From Scatosoma sp900555925 (GTDB lineage Bacteria > Bacillota > Clostridia > Christensenellales > Borkfalkiaceae), in NCBI GenBank assembly GCA_959603585.1, contig CAUGYD010000005.1:124001-188000 (forward strand): a stretch of 64,000 bases of DNA. Direction: 5' to 3'. Below the pieces are notes generated by a model. It saw only the letters and a program-made list of their open reading frames with translations, made no database searches and was not told where the DNA came from. Below are positions 40,811 through 48,875 of the stretch, piece by piece (position 1 is the stretch's first letter; every line of letters starts with the position of its first letter). Both the position numbers and the translations under genes were made by a program.

Positions 40811-42844
40811 TTAATCCTCGTCCTTGCCCAGCGAGCCGGGAGTAATCGAGAAGGTATTGGAAATTCCGTCCCTCGAATACTCATAGGGAAGTTTCGCCAC
40901 CGATTCGAGGGAAGCGAGAGCCCCGTGAGTATCCCTGCCGTGCATGGGATTGGCGCCGGGCGCAAGGGGAGTCCCCGCGCGGCGACCGTCGGGCGTGTTG
41001 CCTGTCTTTTTGCCGTACACGACGTTGGAGGTAATGGTCAGGATGGAAGTCGTGGGAATACTTTCTCGATAAGTGTAGTGGCTCTTGATGTCCGTCATGA
41101 AAGTTTTCAAAAGCCAAACGGCGATATTGTCCGCGCGGTCGTCGTTGTTGCCGTATTTGGGGAAATCCCCTTCAATGCGGAAATCGGTGACGATGCCCTC
41201 TTCGTTGCGAACGGGATATACTTTCGCGTATTTTATGGCGGAGAGGGAATCCACGGCGCAGGACAGGCCCGCGATACCGGTGGCGAAGAAGCGGCGCACT
41301 TTGGTGTCATGCAGCGCCATTTCGAGCGCCTCATAGCTGTATTTATCGTGCATATAGTGAATGAGGTTGAGCGTATTCACATACAAACCCGCCAGCCAGG
41401 ACATCATTTGCTTATACTTTCTGATGACCTCATCGAAATCGAGAGGTCCGTCGCCCGACACGGGAGCAAATTCGGGAGAAACCTGCATGGGTTTCCCCGT
41501 CTTTTTGTCCTTCATGAGCTCGTCCTTGCCGCCGTTTATCGCGTAAAGAAGGCACTTTGCGAGATTGGCGCGTGCGCCGAAGAATTGCATATCCTTTCCG
41601 ACGCGCATACAGCTCACGCAGCAGGCGATACAGTAATCGTCTCCCATTTCGGGGCGCATCAGATCGTCGCTTTCGTACTGAATGGCGGAGGTACGAATGG
41701 AAATTTCCGCACAGTACTTTTTGAAATTGGAAGGCAGCTTCTTCGACCAAAGCACCGTCAGGTTAGGTTCGGGAGCGGGACCGAGATTATCGAGCGTGTG
41801 CAGGATACGGAAGGAATTTTTCGTCACCAGCGTCCGTCCGTCCACGCCCATGCCGCCGATAGACTCCGTCACCCAGGTCGGATCGCCCGAGAACAGCTCG
41901 TTATATTCCTTGATGCGCATGAACTTGACGATTCTGAGTTTCATGACGAATTGATCGATGAGTTCCTGCGCCTCCTGTTCGGTGATGACGCCGTTTTTGA
42001 GGTCGCGTTCTATATAAATATCGAGGAAAGTGCTGTTTCTACCGATAGACATCGCGGCGCCGTTCTGGTCCTTCACCGCGGCCAAATATCCGAAATACAG
42101 TGCCTGAACGGCCTCTTCGGCGTTCGTGGCGGGCTGGGAAATGTCTTTCCCGTAAATTTCCGCGAGCTGTTTGAGCGCTTTGAGCGCCTTGATCTGTTCG
42201 GAGAGCTCCTCTCTGTCGCGCACTTTATCGGGAAGCATGTCGCCGTTCATGGCGAGTTTATCCTCTTCCTTTTTGCGAATGAGATAGTCCACGCCGTACA
42301 GAGCCACTCTGCGGTAGTCGCCGACGATACGGCCGCGGCCGTAGGTATCGGGAAGCCCCGTAAGGATATGCGCCGAACGCGCCGCGCGCATTTCGGGCGT
42401 ATAGGCGTCATAGACGCCGTCGTTGTGCGTCTTGCGGTATTTCGTAAAGATTTCTTTGACTTCGGGATCGAGGGTATACCCGTACATGTTGAGCGCTTCT
42501 TCCGACATGCGGATTCCGCCAAAGGGCTGCAAAGAGCGCTTGAAAGGCTTATCCGTCTGCAAGCCCACGATTTTTTCGAGGTCTTTGTCGAGATAGCCCG
42601 CCGCGTGCGAAGTGAGCGTAGAGACGATTTTGGTATCCGCGTCCAACACACCGCCCGCTTCTCTTTCCTTTTTAGAAAGGTCGAGGACGATATCCCACAG
42701 TTTTTTCGTCGCCTCGGTAGGCGGCGCAAGAAAAGACGAATCTCCCTCATAAGGCGTGTAATTGCGCTGAATAAAGTCGCGCACGTCCACTTCGTCTTCG
42801 CTCCATTTGCCGGGGACAAAGCCCTCCCATCCTTTGTATTGCAT
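40811..42844 (-). CDS. pflB: Pyruvate formate-lyase catalytic subunit lacking the glycyl-radical domain
   Basis: A 677-residue protein covering the ten-strand barrel of PFL, which converts pyruvate plus CoA to acetyl-CoA and formate. The catalytic Cys pair is in DDYCIACCVSCMRVGK. The glycine-radical loop is absent: the protein ends ...ISNTFSITPGSLGKDED, where ordinary PFL continues for about 75 residues. The missing part is encoded by the next gene. 677 plus 78 equals a normal PFL length. The ATG has CAGGAGATATTTAT upstream. It must form a complex with the small subunit and be activated by PflA, encoded upstream. A third Cys replaces the usual Pro after ACCVS. Confidence 0.95.
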   Translation of the reverse strand: MQYKGWEGFVPGKWSEDEVDVRDFIQRNYTPYEGDSSFLAPPTEATKKLWDIVLDLSKKEREAGGVLDADTKIVSTLTSHAAGYLDKDLEKIVGLQTDKPFKRSLQPFGGIRMSEEALNMYGYTLDPEVKEIFTKYRKTHNDGVYDAYTPEMRAARSAHILTGLPDTYGRGRIVGDYRRVALYGVDYLIRKKEEDKLAMNGDMLPDKVRDREELSEQIKALKALKQLAEIYGKDISQPATNAEEAVQALYFGYLAAVKDQNGAAMSIGRNSTFLDIYIERDLKNGVITEQEAQELIDQFVMKLRIVKFMRIKEYNELFSGDPTWVTESIGGMGVDGRTLVTKNSFRILHTLDNLGPAPEPNLTVLWSKKLPSNFKKYCAEISIRTSAIQYESDDLMRPEMGDDYCIACCVSCMRVGKDMQFFGARANLAKCLLYAINGGKDELMKDKKTGKPMQVSPEFAPVSGDGPLDFDEVIRKYKQMMSWLAGLYVNTLNLIHYMHDKYSYEALEMALHDTKVRRFFATGIAGLSCAVDSLSAIKYAKVYPVRNEEGIVTDFRIEGDFPKYGNNDDRADNIAVWLLKTFMTDIKSHYTYRESIPTTSILTITSNVVYGKKTGNTPDGRRAGTPLAPGANPMHGRDTHGALASLESVAKLPYEYSRDGISNTFSITPGSLGKDED

Positions 42845-42982
42845 ATAAATATCTCCTGAAAAAAATTTTTTGCGATAAATGAGTATGTGCGCTTTTACCT
42901 CGTTCTATTCCCCTTTTATGCGATTGCCGCGCACCGGCCCCGCTTTTTTACTTTTTTGCATGCAGTATAATTTTAACTTTTC

Positions 42983-43339
42983 TTATTTGCCTTCTTTGCC
43001 GCAAGCCGCCGCTTTTGCCGCTTTGTGTTCTTCAATTTTTGCGTCCAGCCAGATTTCAAGAATTTCTTCGGGCTGGAATCCCGAAAAACGCGCGAAAATT
43101 TCTCCGTCGTCCATCAAAAGAACGGTGGGAACCCGAGAGACCTCCCATTCTTCCATGAGTTCCGTCGTCTGAAAATCCGCCTCTACATGTACGAGACGAA
43201 TATCGCCGCGGGCGTCTATCAACGATTGAAGCACGGGCATAAGCGTCAGACAGTTGGCGCACGATTCTCCGCTCACCTCTACACAGCAAAGCCCCTGCAA
43301 TCGGCTCTTATAATCTTTTTTTGAAAACAATTCACTCAT
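42983..43339 (-). CDS. Thioredoxin-like protein (CANC active site) in the pfl operon
   Basis: A 118-residue thioredoxin-fold protein with active site ESCANC near residue 26, cis-Pro region SRVPTVLLMDDGEIFARFSGF near 72, and an Ala/Lys-rich C-terminus. The CxxC dipeptide differs from standard CGPC. The start ATG at 43339 is chosen over 43357 because AAGGA is 7 bases upstream. It lies between pflA and pflB, an unusual place for a thioredoxin, hinting at reducing the PFL cysteines or PflA; this is inference. Confidence 0.85.
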   Translation of the reverse strand: MSELFSKKDYKSRLQGLCCVEVSGESCANCLTLMPVLQSLIDARGDIRLVHVEADFQTTELMEEWEVSRVPTVLLMDDGEIFARFSGFQPEEILEIWLDAKIEEHKAAKAAACGKEGK

Positions 43340-43386
43340 TTTATAATCCTTGTACACATGTTCCCGTATACTCGACGAGTATGCGC

Positions 43387-44133
43387 CTATTTGATAATTC
43401 CCAGCAGCCTCTTGGCATTCTGCACCCGCTCCTTTTCGGGGGGGCGCACGCCCTTCAAGGGGTAATCGTACCCCAGCTTTTCATACTTCACTTCGCCCAT
43501 GGTATGGTAGGGAAGCACTTCCACCTTCTTTACCGTCTCTAACGTATCGATAAAGGCTTTCAGTCTTTTGAGCGCCTCGTCGTCGTCCGTAAGTCCCGGA
43601 ACCAAAACGTGCCTTATCCACATGAAAATACCGTTATCGCTCAAAAATTCCGCGAAGGCCAAAGTATGCTCATTCCCTTTTCCCGTAAGGCTTTCGTGCG
43701 ATTTTGAATCGATGTGTTTTATATCAAGAAGCACAAGGTCGGTAAAACGGATAAGCACTTTATGCTTTTCCACCGATTCGGGATTTTCGGGATCGAACAT
43801 ATATCCCGACGTATCCAGAGCCGTATGAATCCCCTTCTCTTTCAGTCTTTCAAAAAGCTCCGTCACGAAATCCATCTGCAAAAGCGGCTCCCCGCCGGAG
43901 ACGGTGACGCCGCCCGTATCGCCGAAATAATTCCGATATTTCAACGCTTCGGCGCATACCTGCTCCGCTGTATACGCAGTGCCACCCTTCGTCCACGTAT
44001 CGGGATTATGACAGTATTTACAGCGCAACGGACACCCCTGCATGAATACGACAAACCTTATCCCCGGCCCGTCTACCGTGCCGAACGATTCGAACGAATG
44101 TATATATCCTTCCAATTTTTCGGCCTCCTTCAT
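43387..44133 (-). CDS. pflA: Pyruvate formate-lyase activating enzyme
   Basis: A 248-residue radical-SAM enzyme that generates the glycyl radical on PFL. The cluster motif is GCPLRCKYCHNPDTW near residue 35, preceded by GPGIRFVVFMQ, and GGVTVSGGEPLLQ near 78 is the SAM-contact motif. Typical C-terminal elements (VLVPGLTDDDEAL, EVLPYHTMGEVKYEKLG) are present. It is the first gene of pflA-trx-pflB-grcA, with a strong promoter and a palindrome in the spacer at 44181-44210. Confidence 0.96.
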   Translation of the reverse strand: MKEAEKLEGYIHSFESFGTVDGPGIRFVVFMQGCPLRCKYCHNPDTWTKGGTAYTAEQVCAEALKYRNYFGDTGGVTVSGGEPLLQMDFVTELFERLKEKGIHTALDTSGYMFDPENPESVEKHKVLIRFTDLVLLDIKHIDSKSHESLTGKGNEHTLAFAEFLSDNGIFMWIRHVLVPGLTDDDEALKRLKAFIDTLETVKKVEVLPYHTMGEVKYEKLGYDYPLKGVRPPEKERVQNAKRLLGIIK

Positions 44134-44180
44134 GAAAAACTTCTTTCTCCGCTATTATCCAAACGGCTTTTTGCGTATCT

Positions 44181-44210
44181 ATTATAGCAAAAAAGACTCA
44201 GTCTTGTCAA
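44181..44210 (-). promoter_or_regulatory. Promoter of the pfl operon with palindrome in the spacer
   Basis: TTGACA (44205-44210), 18-base spacer, TATAAT (44181-44186) on the minus strand. The spacer and first -35 base hold AAGACTCAGTCTT (44193-44205), a perfect 6-bp inverted repeat about one base. This is a fitting place for a repressor to bind, but the regulator is unknown. Confidence 0.82.
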
Positions 44211-44421
44211 GTTTTTCGCCTTTGGCTTTCAATCGGCCTCTTTCCCTTTTCCCATAAGGCTTTGAGGGCAATTTTTTATCCGTTTTTCAACAAAGAAAAT
44301 TTTGGATTTTTTTCCTTCCCTTTTCAAATGCCTTCTTTTCCTTTTCCCATAAGGGAAAAAGGCCGATTTTTTCTCCCTTTTGAGAATGTGCAAAAATGAG
44401 AAAAAAATACAAAAAAAAGAC

Positions 44422-44450
44422 TTGTTTGTTTCCCTTTTTAATGATATAAT
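44422..44450 (+). promoter_or_regulatory. Promoter directly before the GT-C gene (leaderless arrangement)
   Basis: TTGTTT (44422-44427), 17-base spacer, TATAAT (44445-44450). The -10 box ends 6 bases before the ATG at 44457, so transcription should start at or next to the start codon. The remaining 44211-44421 holds purine/pyrimidine-rich stretches with a repeated CTTTTCCCATAAGG and one hairpin, no gene. Confidence 0.65.
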
Positions 44451-44456
44451 AAATTC

Positions 44457-46142
44457 ATGAACAAAAAATCATTTGACAAACGAACGAAAATAGAACGGGG
44501 CGTCGCTTGGGGCTTTTTTGCTGTTCTCTCTGTTATTTTTTTATCCGTTCTGATTTCTCAGGGAAAAAATTATTTTTCGAGATATTTATATGAGCTCGAC
44601 GGGCCGTTTACTTGGGACACTACCATTTATTACGCCGTCGGTAAGGGTATGAGCCACGGACTTTTACCCTATCGGGATTTATTTGAAACAAAACCGCCCA
44701 TGATTTTCTTTCTATCCGAATTATCCTACCTCCTCACCGGAGATTTTTACCTCTGCAATATTCTTTCCTTCCTTCTTCTCGTATTTACGGCTTTATCGCC
44801 CGCTCTCTATATCATCGTGAGGTTTTGCCTCAAAAGGGAAAAATCCCCTTTGCTTTGGTGCTTCTTCCTCCTCGCCGCTCTCTCCGCAGGAATGTTGTTC
44901 GGAGGATATGACCAGTTACGTTCGGGAGAAGTACAGGTGGAGCTATTCGGTGCAACGTTCATTGTCCTCTATTTTCTCTGTATTTTGAGCTACAAAAGCG
45001 AAAACCGCCGCTGCTATTCCCCCGTTCTGTTTTTGTCCGCTGTCCCTCTCATGATCGGAGTCATGTTCAAAGAGCCGTTTCTCCTCATCGCTCTTGCAGG
45101 CTCTCTCCTCATCTGTAAAAGCGGAAAGGACTTCCTCTATAAATTGGTTTTCCCTTGCTTATACGGCGGAATTATGGGCGTGCTCCTCATGGCCGTTACG
45201 GGTGTACTCGGACCTTATCTCACGATTTATCTGCCGCATATGTTATCCGCTCATATCGGTATTTACGGTTCGCCGTTTGAAAGAATGTGGCAGTTTGAAA
45301 AAATTCTCGATGACCTCAAACATTATTCCTCGCTCTTAAAGATAACCGTCCTCTTCTGCCTCGGCGCAGTCGCTGTCGCTACTCTTTATCCGAAAGGGAA
45401 AAGGCATCCCCTTCTATCCGTTTTGTTCGGAAGCATAAAAATTTTCGGCGGACTTCTCCTCGTTTCATTCTCCGTCGGGCTCGGCGGGCAATACTATAAT
45501 CATCATTTTATCTTCGCCCTTCCCTATTATATCTTATTATTTATCTTATCCTTGGAAGGAATTTACCGTATGTGCTGTCTCGCAGGCAACAGACAAAAGC
45601 CGCGCGCCGTCTCCCCTGCGGCCTTTGCCTTCCGAGAAACAAACACTTCCCACGTCGGAGAACGCAATCAAAAAAATATAGCGCGGGGTCTCGGATTGAC
45701 GGGATTATGTTGTCTGATTCTTTTTTCCGCCTCGGGAATTTTTCTTCTGCCGGAATTTGTACCGAATGTCAAACTGTTTGACCTGAATGACCAAATGAAA
45801 GAAAATGCCGCCTATCTGGACGACATATTGGACGAGTTAGGGGAAGATACCTATCAATATTTCGGATTTAACGGCCCCGTTTTATACGCCTATACCCGAC
45901 ATGATCCCCTTGGCCCGGCTTTCTTTCAAGATCCCGCCAATTTTACCGATTCGGACAACTTTTTCTCGGTCAGTCTGAAAAAACAACTCGATGAGGCAAA
46001 TGTATGCGTCGTCTCCTATATCCGCTGCGGCGTCTTGGACGAATACGTAAACGAATATCTTTCCGAAAACTTCGTCGTCATAAAAGAAAAATCGGAGAAT
46101 TTCCCCTATCAGCTTTTGGTAAGAGCAGCCAAACAGGAGTAG
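44457..46142 (+). CDS. Polytopic GT-C-type membrane glycosyltransferase
   Basis: A 561-residue membrane protein with about 10-12 helices, resembling the GT39/ArnT (GT-C) fold. After the first helix comes the loop DGPFTWDTTIYYAVGKGMSHGLLPYRDLFETKPPMIFFL, with the Asp and KPP signature typical of lipid-linked-sugar transferases. The C-terminal ~110 residues are extracytoplasmic. These enzymes use polyprenyl-phosphate sugars to glycosylate lipids, proteins or glycans. No ribosome site precedes the ATG. The stop is immediately followed by a purine-rich microsatellite. Neighbouring minus-strand genes encode GtrA and another GT-C enzyme. Confidence 0.8.
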   Translation: MNKKSFDKRTKIERGVAWGFFAVLSVIFLSVLISQGKNYFSRYLYELDGPFTWDTTIYYAVGKGMSHGLLPYRDLFETKPPMIFFLSELSYLLTGDFYLCNILSFLLLVFTALSPALYIIVRFCLKREKSPLLWCFFLLAALSAGMLFGGYDQLRSGEVQVELFGATFIVLYFLCILSYKSENRRCYSPVLFLSAVPLMIGVMFKEPFLLIALAGSLLICKSGKDFLYKLVFPCLYGGIMGVLLMAVTGVLGPYLTIYLPHMLSAHIGIYGSPFERMWQFEKILDDLKHYSSLLKITVLFCLGAVAVATLYPKGKRHPLLSVLFGSIKIFGGLLLVSFSVGLGGQYYNHHFIFALPYYILLFILSLEGIYRMCCLAGNRQKPRAVSPAAFAFRETNTSHVGERNQKNIARGLGLTGLCCLILFSASGIFLLPEFVPNVKLFDLNDQMKENAAYLDDILDELGEDTYQYFGFNGPVLYAYTRHDPLGPAFFQDPANFTDSDNFFSVSLKKQLDEANVCVVSYIRCGVLDEYVNEYLSENFVVIKEKSENFPYQLLVRAAKQE

Positions 46143-46289
46143 GAGCAAGAGTAAAAGCAGAAGCAGAGGTAGAAGTAGAAGTAGAAGTAGAAACAGAAGC
46201 AGAGGTAGAAGTAGAAACAGAAATAGAAGTAGAAATAGGATAAAGATAAAGATAAAGAAAGAAAGGTAAGTAAGTAAGTAAGTAAGTAA
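46143..46289 (+). repeat. Polypurine microsatellite including (GTAA)6
   Basis: From the stop codon of the GT-C gene onward, about 120 bases consist of AGAAGT/AGAAGC/AGAGGT-like hexamers with hardly any pyrimidine besides T, then six exact GTAA units (46266-46289). Such tracts slip during replication and can form triplexes. The rest of the 46143-46539 gap holds the terminators below. Confidence 0.9.
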
Positions 46290-46291
46290 AG

Positions 46292-46322
46292 AAAGGACCG
46301 CGTTTCCCAACGCGGCCCTTTC
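46292..46322 (-). terminator. Third hairpin of the convergent region
   Basis: A 12-bp stem with one A/C mismatch (left arm from 46292, right arm ending 46322) containing CCGCGTT/AACGCGG. T-rich sequence follows on the minus strand. It may back up the terminator at 46372-46393. Confidence 0.55.
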
Positions 46323-46371
46323 CGACATCAAAAAAGGAGTTTAACACATCTCTTGTAGTCAAATTCTCTGC

Positions 46372-46393
46372 AAAAACGTCGCCCGAAGGCGGC
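46372..46393 (-). terminator. Terminator of the GtrA operon
   Basis: Minus-strand 6-bp stem (GCCGCC/GGCGAC, 46378-46393) with a TTCG tetraloop, followed by GTTTTTG. Confidence 0.7.
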
Positions 46394-46416
46394 ACAGCGC
46401 TTTATGTAACTTCCGT

Positions 46417-46436
46417 ACGGCGGAGCGCCGTTTTTG
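46417..46436 (+). terminator. Terminator of the plus-strand GT-C gene
   Basis: ACGGCG (46417-46422), 3-base loop, CGCCGT (46426-46431), then TTTTT. It overlaps the zone where the minus-strand GtrA transcript also ends. Confidence 0.7.
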
Positions 46437-46539
46437 CTTCTTTTGTTTTGTACCTATATTATACAACATAATTCACAAAATTTCAATACCTTTCGGCAAA
46501 ATTTTTTACCATTTTACAAAAATTTTTTTATTTTTTCCC

Positions 46540-47058
46540 TCACTTAAATACAAACAGCTTCCGCCCCAGATAATTCCAGACCAAAACGAGGCAAGTCATC
46601 ACCACTTTCATGATCCATTCCTTCCAGGCGAGCCCCAAAAAGGAGGTCGTTGAAAACAATTTTATTTCGGGAAGAAAGGAGACACCAAGATGCATGCCGA
46701 GTTCCGTGATTCCGAGGCCGATGAGTCCGATGAGCGCAAACACCGCAAAGGATTTTTTCGAGCGGGATTTTTCCTTATCCTTTACATTCCGAAATACAAA
46801 TCGAACGGAAAGAATCCAATTGACCGTCAAGCCTGCGCAAAAGCCCAGCGCCGTCGCTATAACGAGCGAAGCTGTATCCCAGCCGCCGCTCTCCGCTATG
46901 AGAGCGGGCGGCAACAGCCATTTACGGAACAAATAAAACACCGCATAATCCACGAGCGTGGCTAATCCGCCGACGATCAAAAAACGCAAAATTTCTAAAA
47001 GCAACTGTTTTTTCGTCATTTTTTGTTCGGAGCTTTCCGAAACTCTTTCTTCTTTCAT
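46540..47058 (-). CDS. GtrA-family membrane protein
   Basis: A 172-residue protein with four predicted membrane helices and the GtrA signature FLIVGGLATLVDYAVFYLF near residue 25 plus NWILSVRFVFRN near 87, LVWNYLGRKLFVFK at the end. GtrA proteins are thought to move polyprenyl-phosphate sugars across the membrane for later transfer. The ATG at 47058 has AAAAGG 6 bases upstream; an earlier ATG at 47079 lacks one. It follows a GT-C enzyme and an FAD protein in one minus-strand operon, which fits a surface-glycan pathway. Confidence 0.9.
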   Translation of the reverse strand: MKEERVSESSEQKMTKKQLLLEILRFLIVGGLATLVDYAVFYLFRKWLLPPALIAESGGWDTASLVIATALGFCAGLTVNWILSVRFVFRNVKDKEKSRSKKSFAVFALIGLIGLGITELGMHLGVSFLPEIKLFSTTSFLGLAWKEWIMKVVMTCLVLVWNYLGRKLFVFK

Positions 47059-47213
47059 AAAATACCTTTTCAGATGCAAATCGATAATTCCAATATAAGA
47101 AAACCATACAGCTTAAATACAGAGGGCGCAGGTCCGTTATACAACATGCGCGGCGAGCGGGGAAAAAGGAACGGCTGCTAGGCTATAAAGGCGTCACAAA
47201 TGAGTTCTACAAC

Positions 47214-48875
47214 TTAAATACAAGTCATATAGAACAGCGAAGAAAACACGAGAAAAGCGCCCGTCGAAACGGCTGTCAGACGGCCGAGCGTCACGGAGAG
47301 CGCGTCTCCTTCCCGCGTGAGTCTTCTTTCGACCAGCCAAAGCGTCAACCCCATTCCTAAAATCATGGGCATGATATAACGGAAATCCATCGTGCAACCG
47401 TAGGGCATGGAAATATAAAAATAGATTTCCGAAAGCGCCTGCGACTGAACGAGCAGGAACGTAAAGAAAACATCGCGCGCCGATTTTTTCCATTCTCTGC
47501 GTCTCAGTTCGTCTTTCCTGTCGTATCTGAAAATCAGATACAGCGCGCGGATGAGCGCGGCAAACAGCAAAAATGCGGACAGGAACGCTAGCACCGTCGC
47601 CGCGACGGCAAAGCCTTCGCCCTGCCAATAGGAAAATTCTCCGAATATGGAGGAACGCAGCGCATAGTTGAACAAATTGTAATTTCCCTCGAACGGACGG
47701 CACCAAAGAGAGCCGAAATACTCCTTCCAATCAAAGGCGATAAAAAAGCGGGAGAAAAAAGAATGGTCGCCCGTATACAGCTTTGAATTGAGATTGGAAA
47801 ACACAAAGCCGAAAGGTTGGTCAAACCGAAGTTTCGCATACACCTGAAACCAAAGTCCGAGCGGCGCACATACGAGAAGAAATACCCCGTATTCCGCAAA
47901 CAGCTTTTGAAGGGACAGCGCTTCTCCGTTCTTCTTTACTGAGCCGACAAATTCCCAAACAAAAATTCCCGCGATGGGAAGACAGACCGTCGCGGAGGAG
48001 AGTTTGGACATCATTCCCAGCCCCACGCAAAGCCCGCAGGCGAGAATATTCCCGAACCCTTTGTCCCGCTTCCACCATTTCAAAGCAAAGTACAGCGCTA
48101 AAATTGCAAACATATACGAGACGCCGTCATTATTCAGCATGCCGGAAAATTGGATATTTCTCGGATACAGCGTCACAAAAGCCGATATGAGCATAGCGCC
48201 TTTTCCCCGAATATCGAACAGGCGGAGAATCTTCAACATCGTCACGCAGGCGACAAACGAATACAAGACGCTTAATATTTGGCAGGAGGAATAGAGAAAA
48301 TAACGTTCCGCTTCAATATACTCCGGACAGCCCGCTAAAAATTTTTCGGGGAAATATTCCCCGAAAGGAAGCAATCTCGACAAGCTATTTGAAAGCCCCT
48401 CCATAAAGTGCATAAATCCCGCTTGCAGCAGTGCGTTGAGCGGAGGATGATAAAACTGATAAGCGTTGGAGGACGGGAGCTTTCCAGTAGAAAAAATCGT
48501 CCAGGCGTAAGCCTCGTGACCGTCGAAATTTTTGGTAAACGTATCGTGCTGGCGCGCCGAAGCGGGCGTATACAGCATATAACCGATTCTGAGCGCCAAC
48601 CCCGCGACGAGGACAAGAACTGCAAAGCGCCTCGCCGTCAGTTTCTTCTCCAATGCCAAAAATATTCCGACAAACGCTACCCCGCCTATGACGCAGGCAG
48701 TAATTGCCTGCGCCACGACGCCGTCCCTCTCGACGGAATACAGCGGTTTGACGATGAGAAAAAGCAGCGTCGTCAAAAGAAAAACCGCCGCATACAGCGC
48801 AATTTCACCCAAGCAGGAAAGGCGGTCTTTATGGGCGGGCGCAGTCGTCAACGGAAAGGCGTCACTTGTCTGCAT
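47214..48875 (-). CDS. GT-C-type membrane glycosyltransferase (ArnT/GT39-like)
   Basis: A 553-residue protein with about 11 membrane helices. The first loop has DGHEAYAWTIFSTGKLPSSNAYQFYHPPLNALLQ, with the HPP motif of ArnT/PMT-like enzymes. SGMLNNDGVSYMFAILAL and GLGMMSKLSSATVCLP fit the family. It would transfer sugar from a polyprenyl donor on the outer face. Its start overlaps the end of the FAD-protein gene by 14 bases, with GAGG 6 bases before the ATG, so it is translationally coupled. Acceptor unknown. Confidence 0.85.
   Translation of the reverse strand: MQTSDAFPLTTAPAHKDRLSCLGEIALYAAVFLLTTLLFLIVKPLYSVERDGVVAQAITACVIGGVAFVGIFLALEKKLTARRFAVLVLVAGLALRIGYMLYTPASARQHDTFTKNFDGHEAYAWTIFSTGKLPSSNAYQFYHPPLNALLQAGFMHFMEGLSNSLSRLLPFGEYFPEKFLAGCPEYIEAERYFLYSSCQILSVLYSFVACVTMLKILRLFDIRGKGAMLISAFVTLYPRNIQFSGMLNNDGVSYMFAILALYFALKWWKRDKGFGNILACGLCVGLGMMSKLSSATVCLPIAGIFVWEFVGSVKKNGEALSLQKLFAEYGVFLLVCAPLGLWFQVYAKLRFDQPFGFVFSNLNSKLYTGDHSFFSRFFIAFDWKEYFGSLWCRPFEGNYNLFNYALRSSIFGEFSYWQGEGFAVAATVLAFLSAFLLFAALIRALYLIFRYDRKDELRRREWKKSARDVFFTFLLVQSQALSEIYFYISMPYGCTMDFRYIMPMILGMGLTLWLVERRLTREGDALSVTLGRLTAVSTGAFLVFSSLFYMTCI

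Noticed and set aside
40781..40813. Sequencing error splitting pflB
   Set aside because: The gap holds two in-frame TAA codons, 30 extra bases and a proper ribosome site; one error cannot create that.
46004..46243. An ORF encoding Val-Glu repeats across the polypurine tract
   Set aside because: It overlaps the real GT-C gene in another frame and owes its openness to the repeat.
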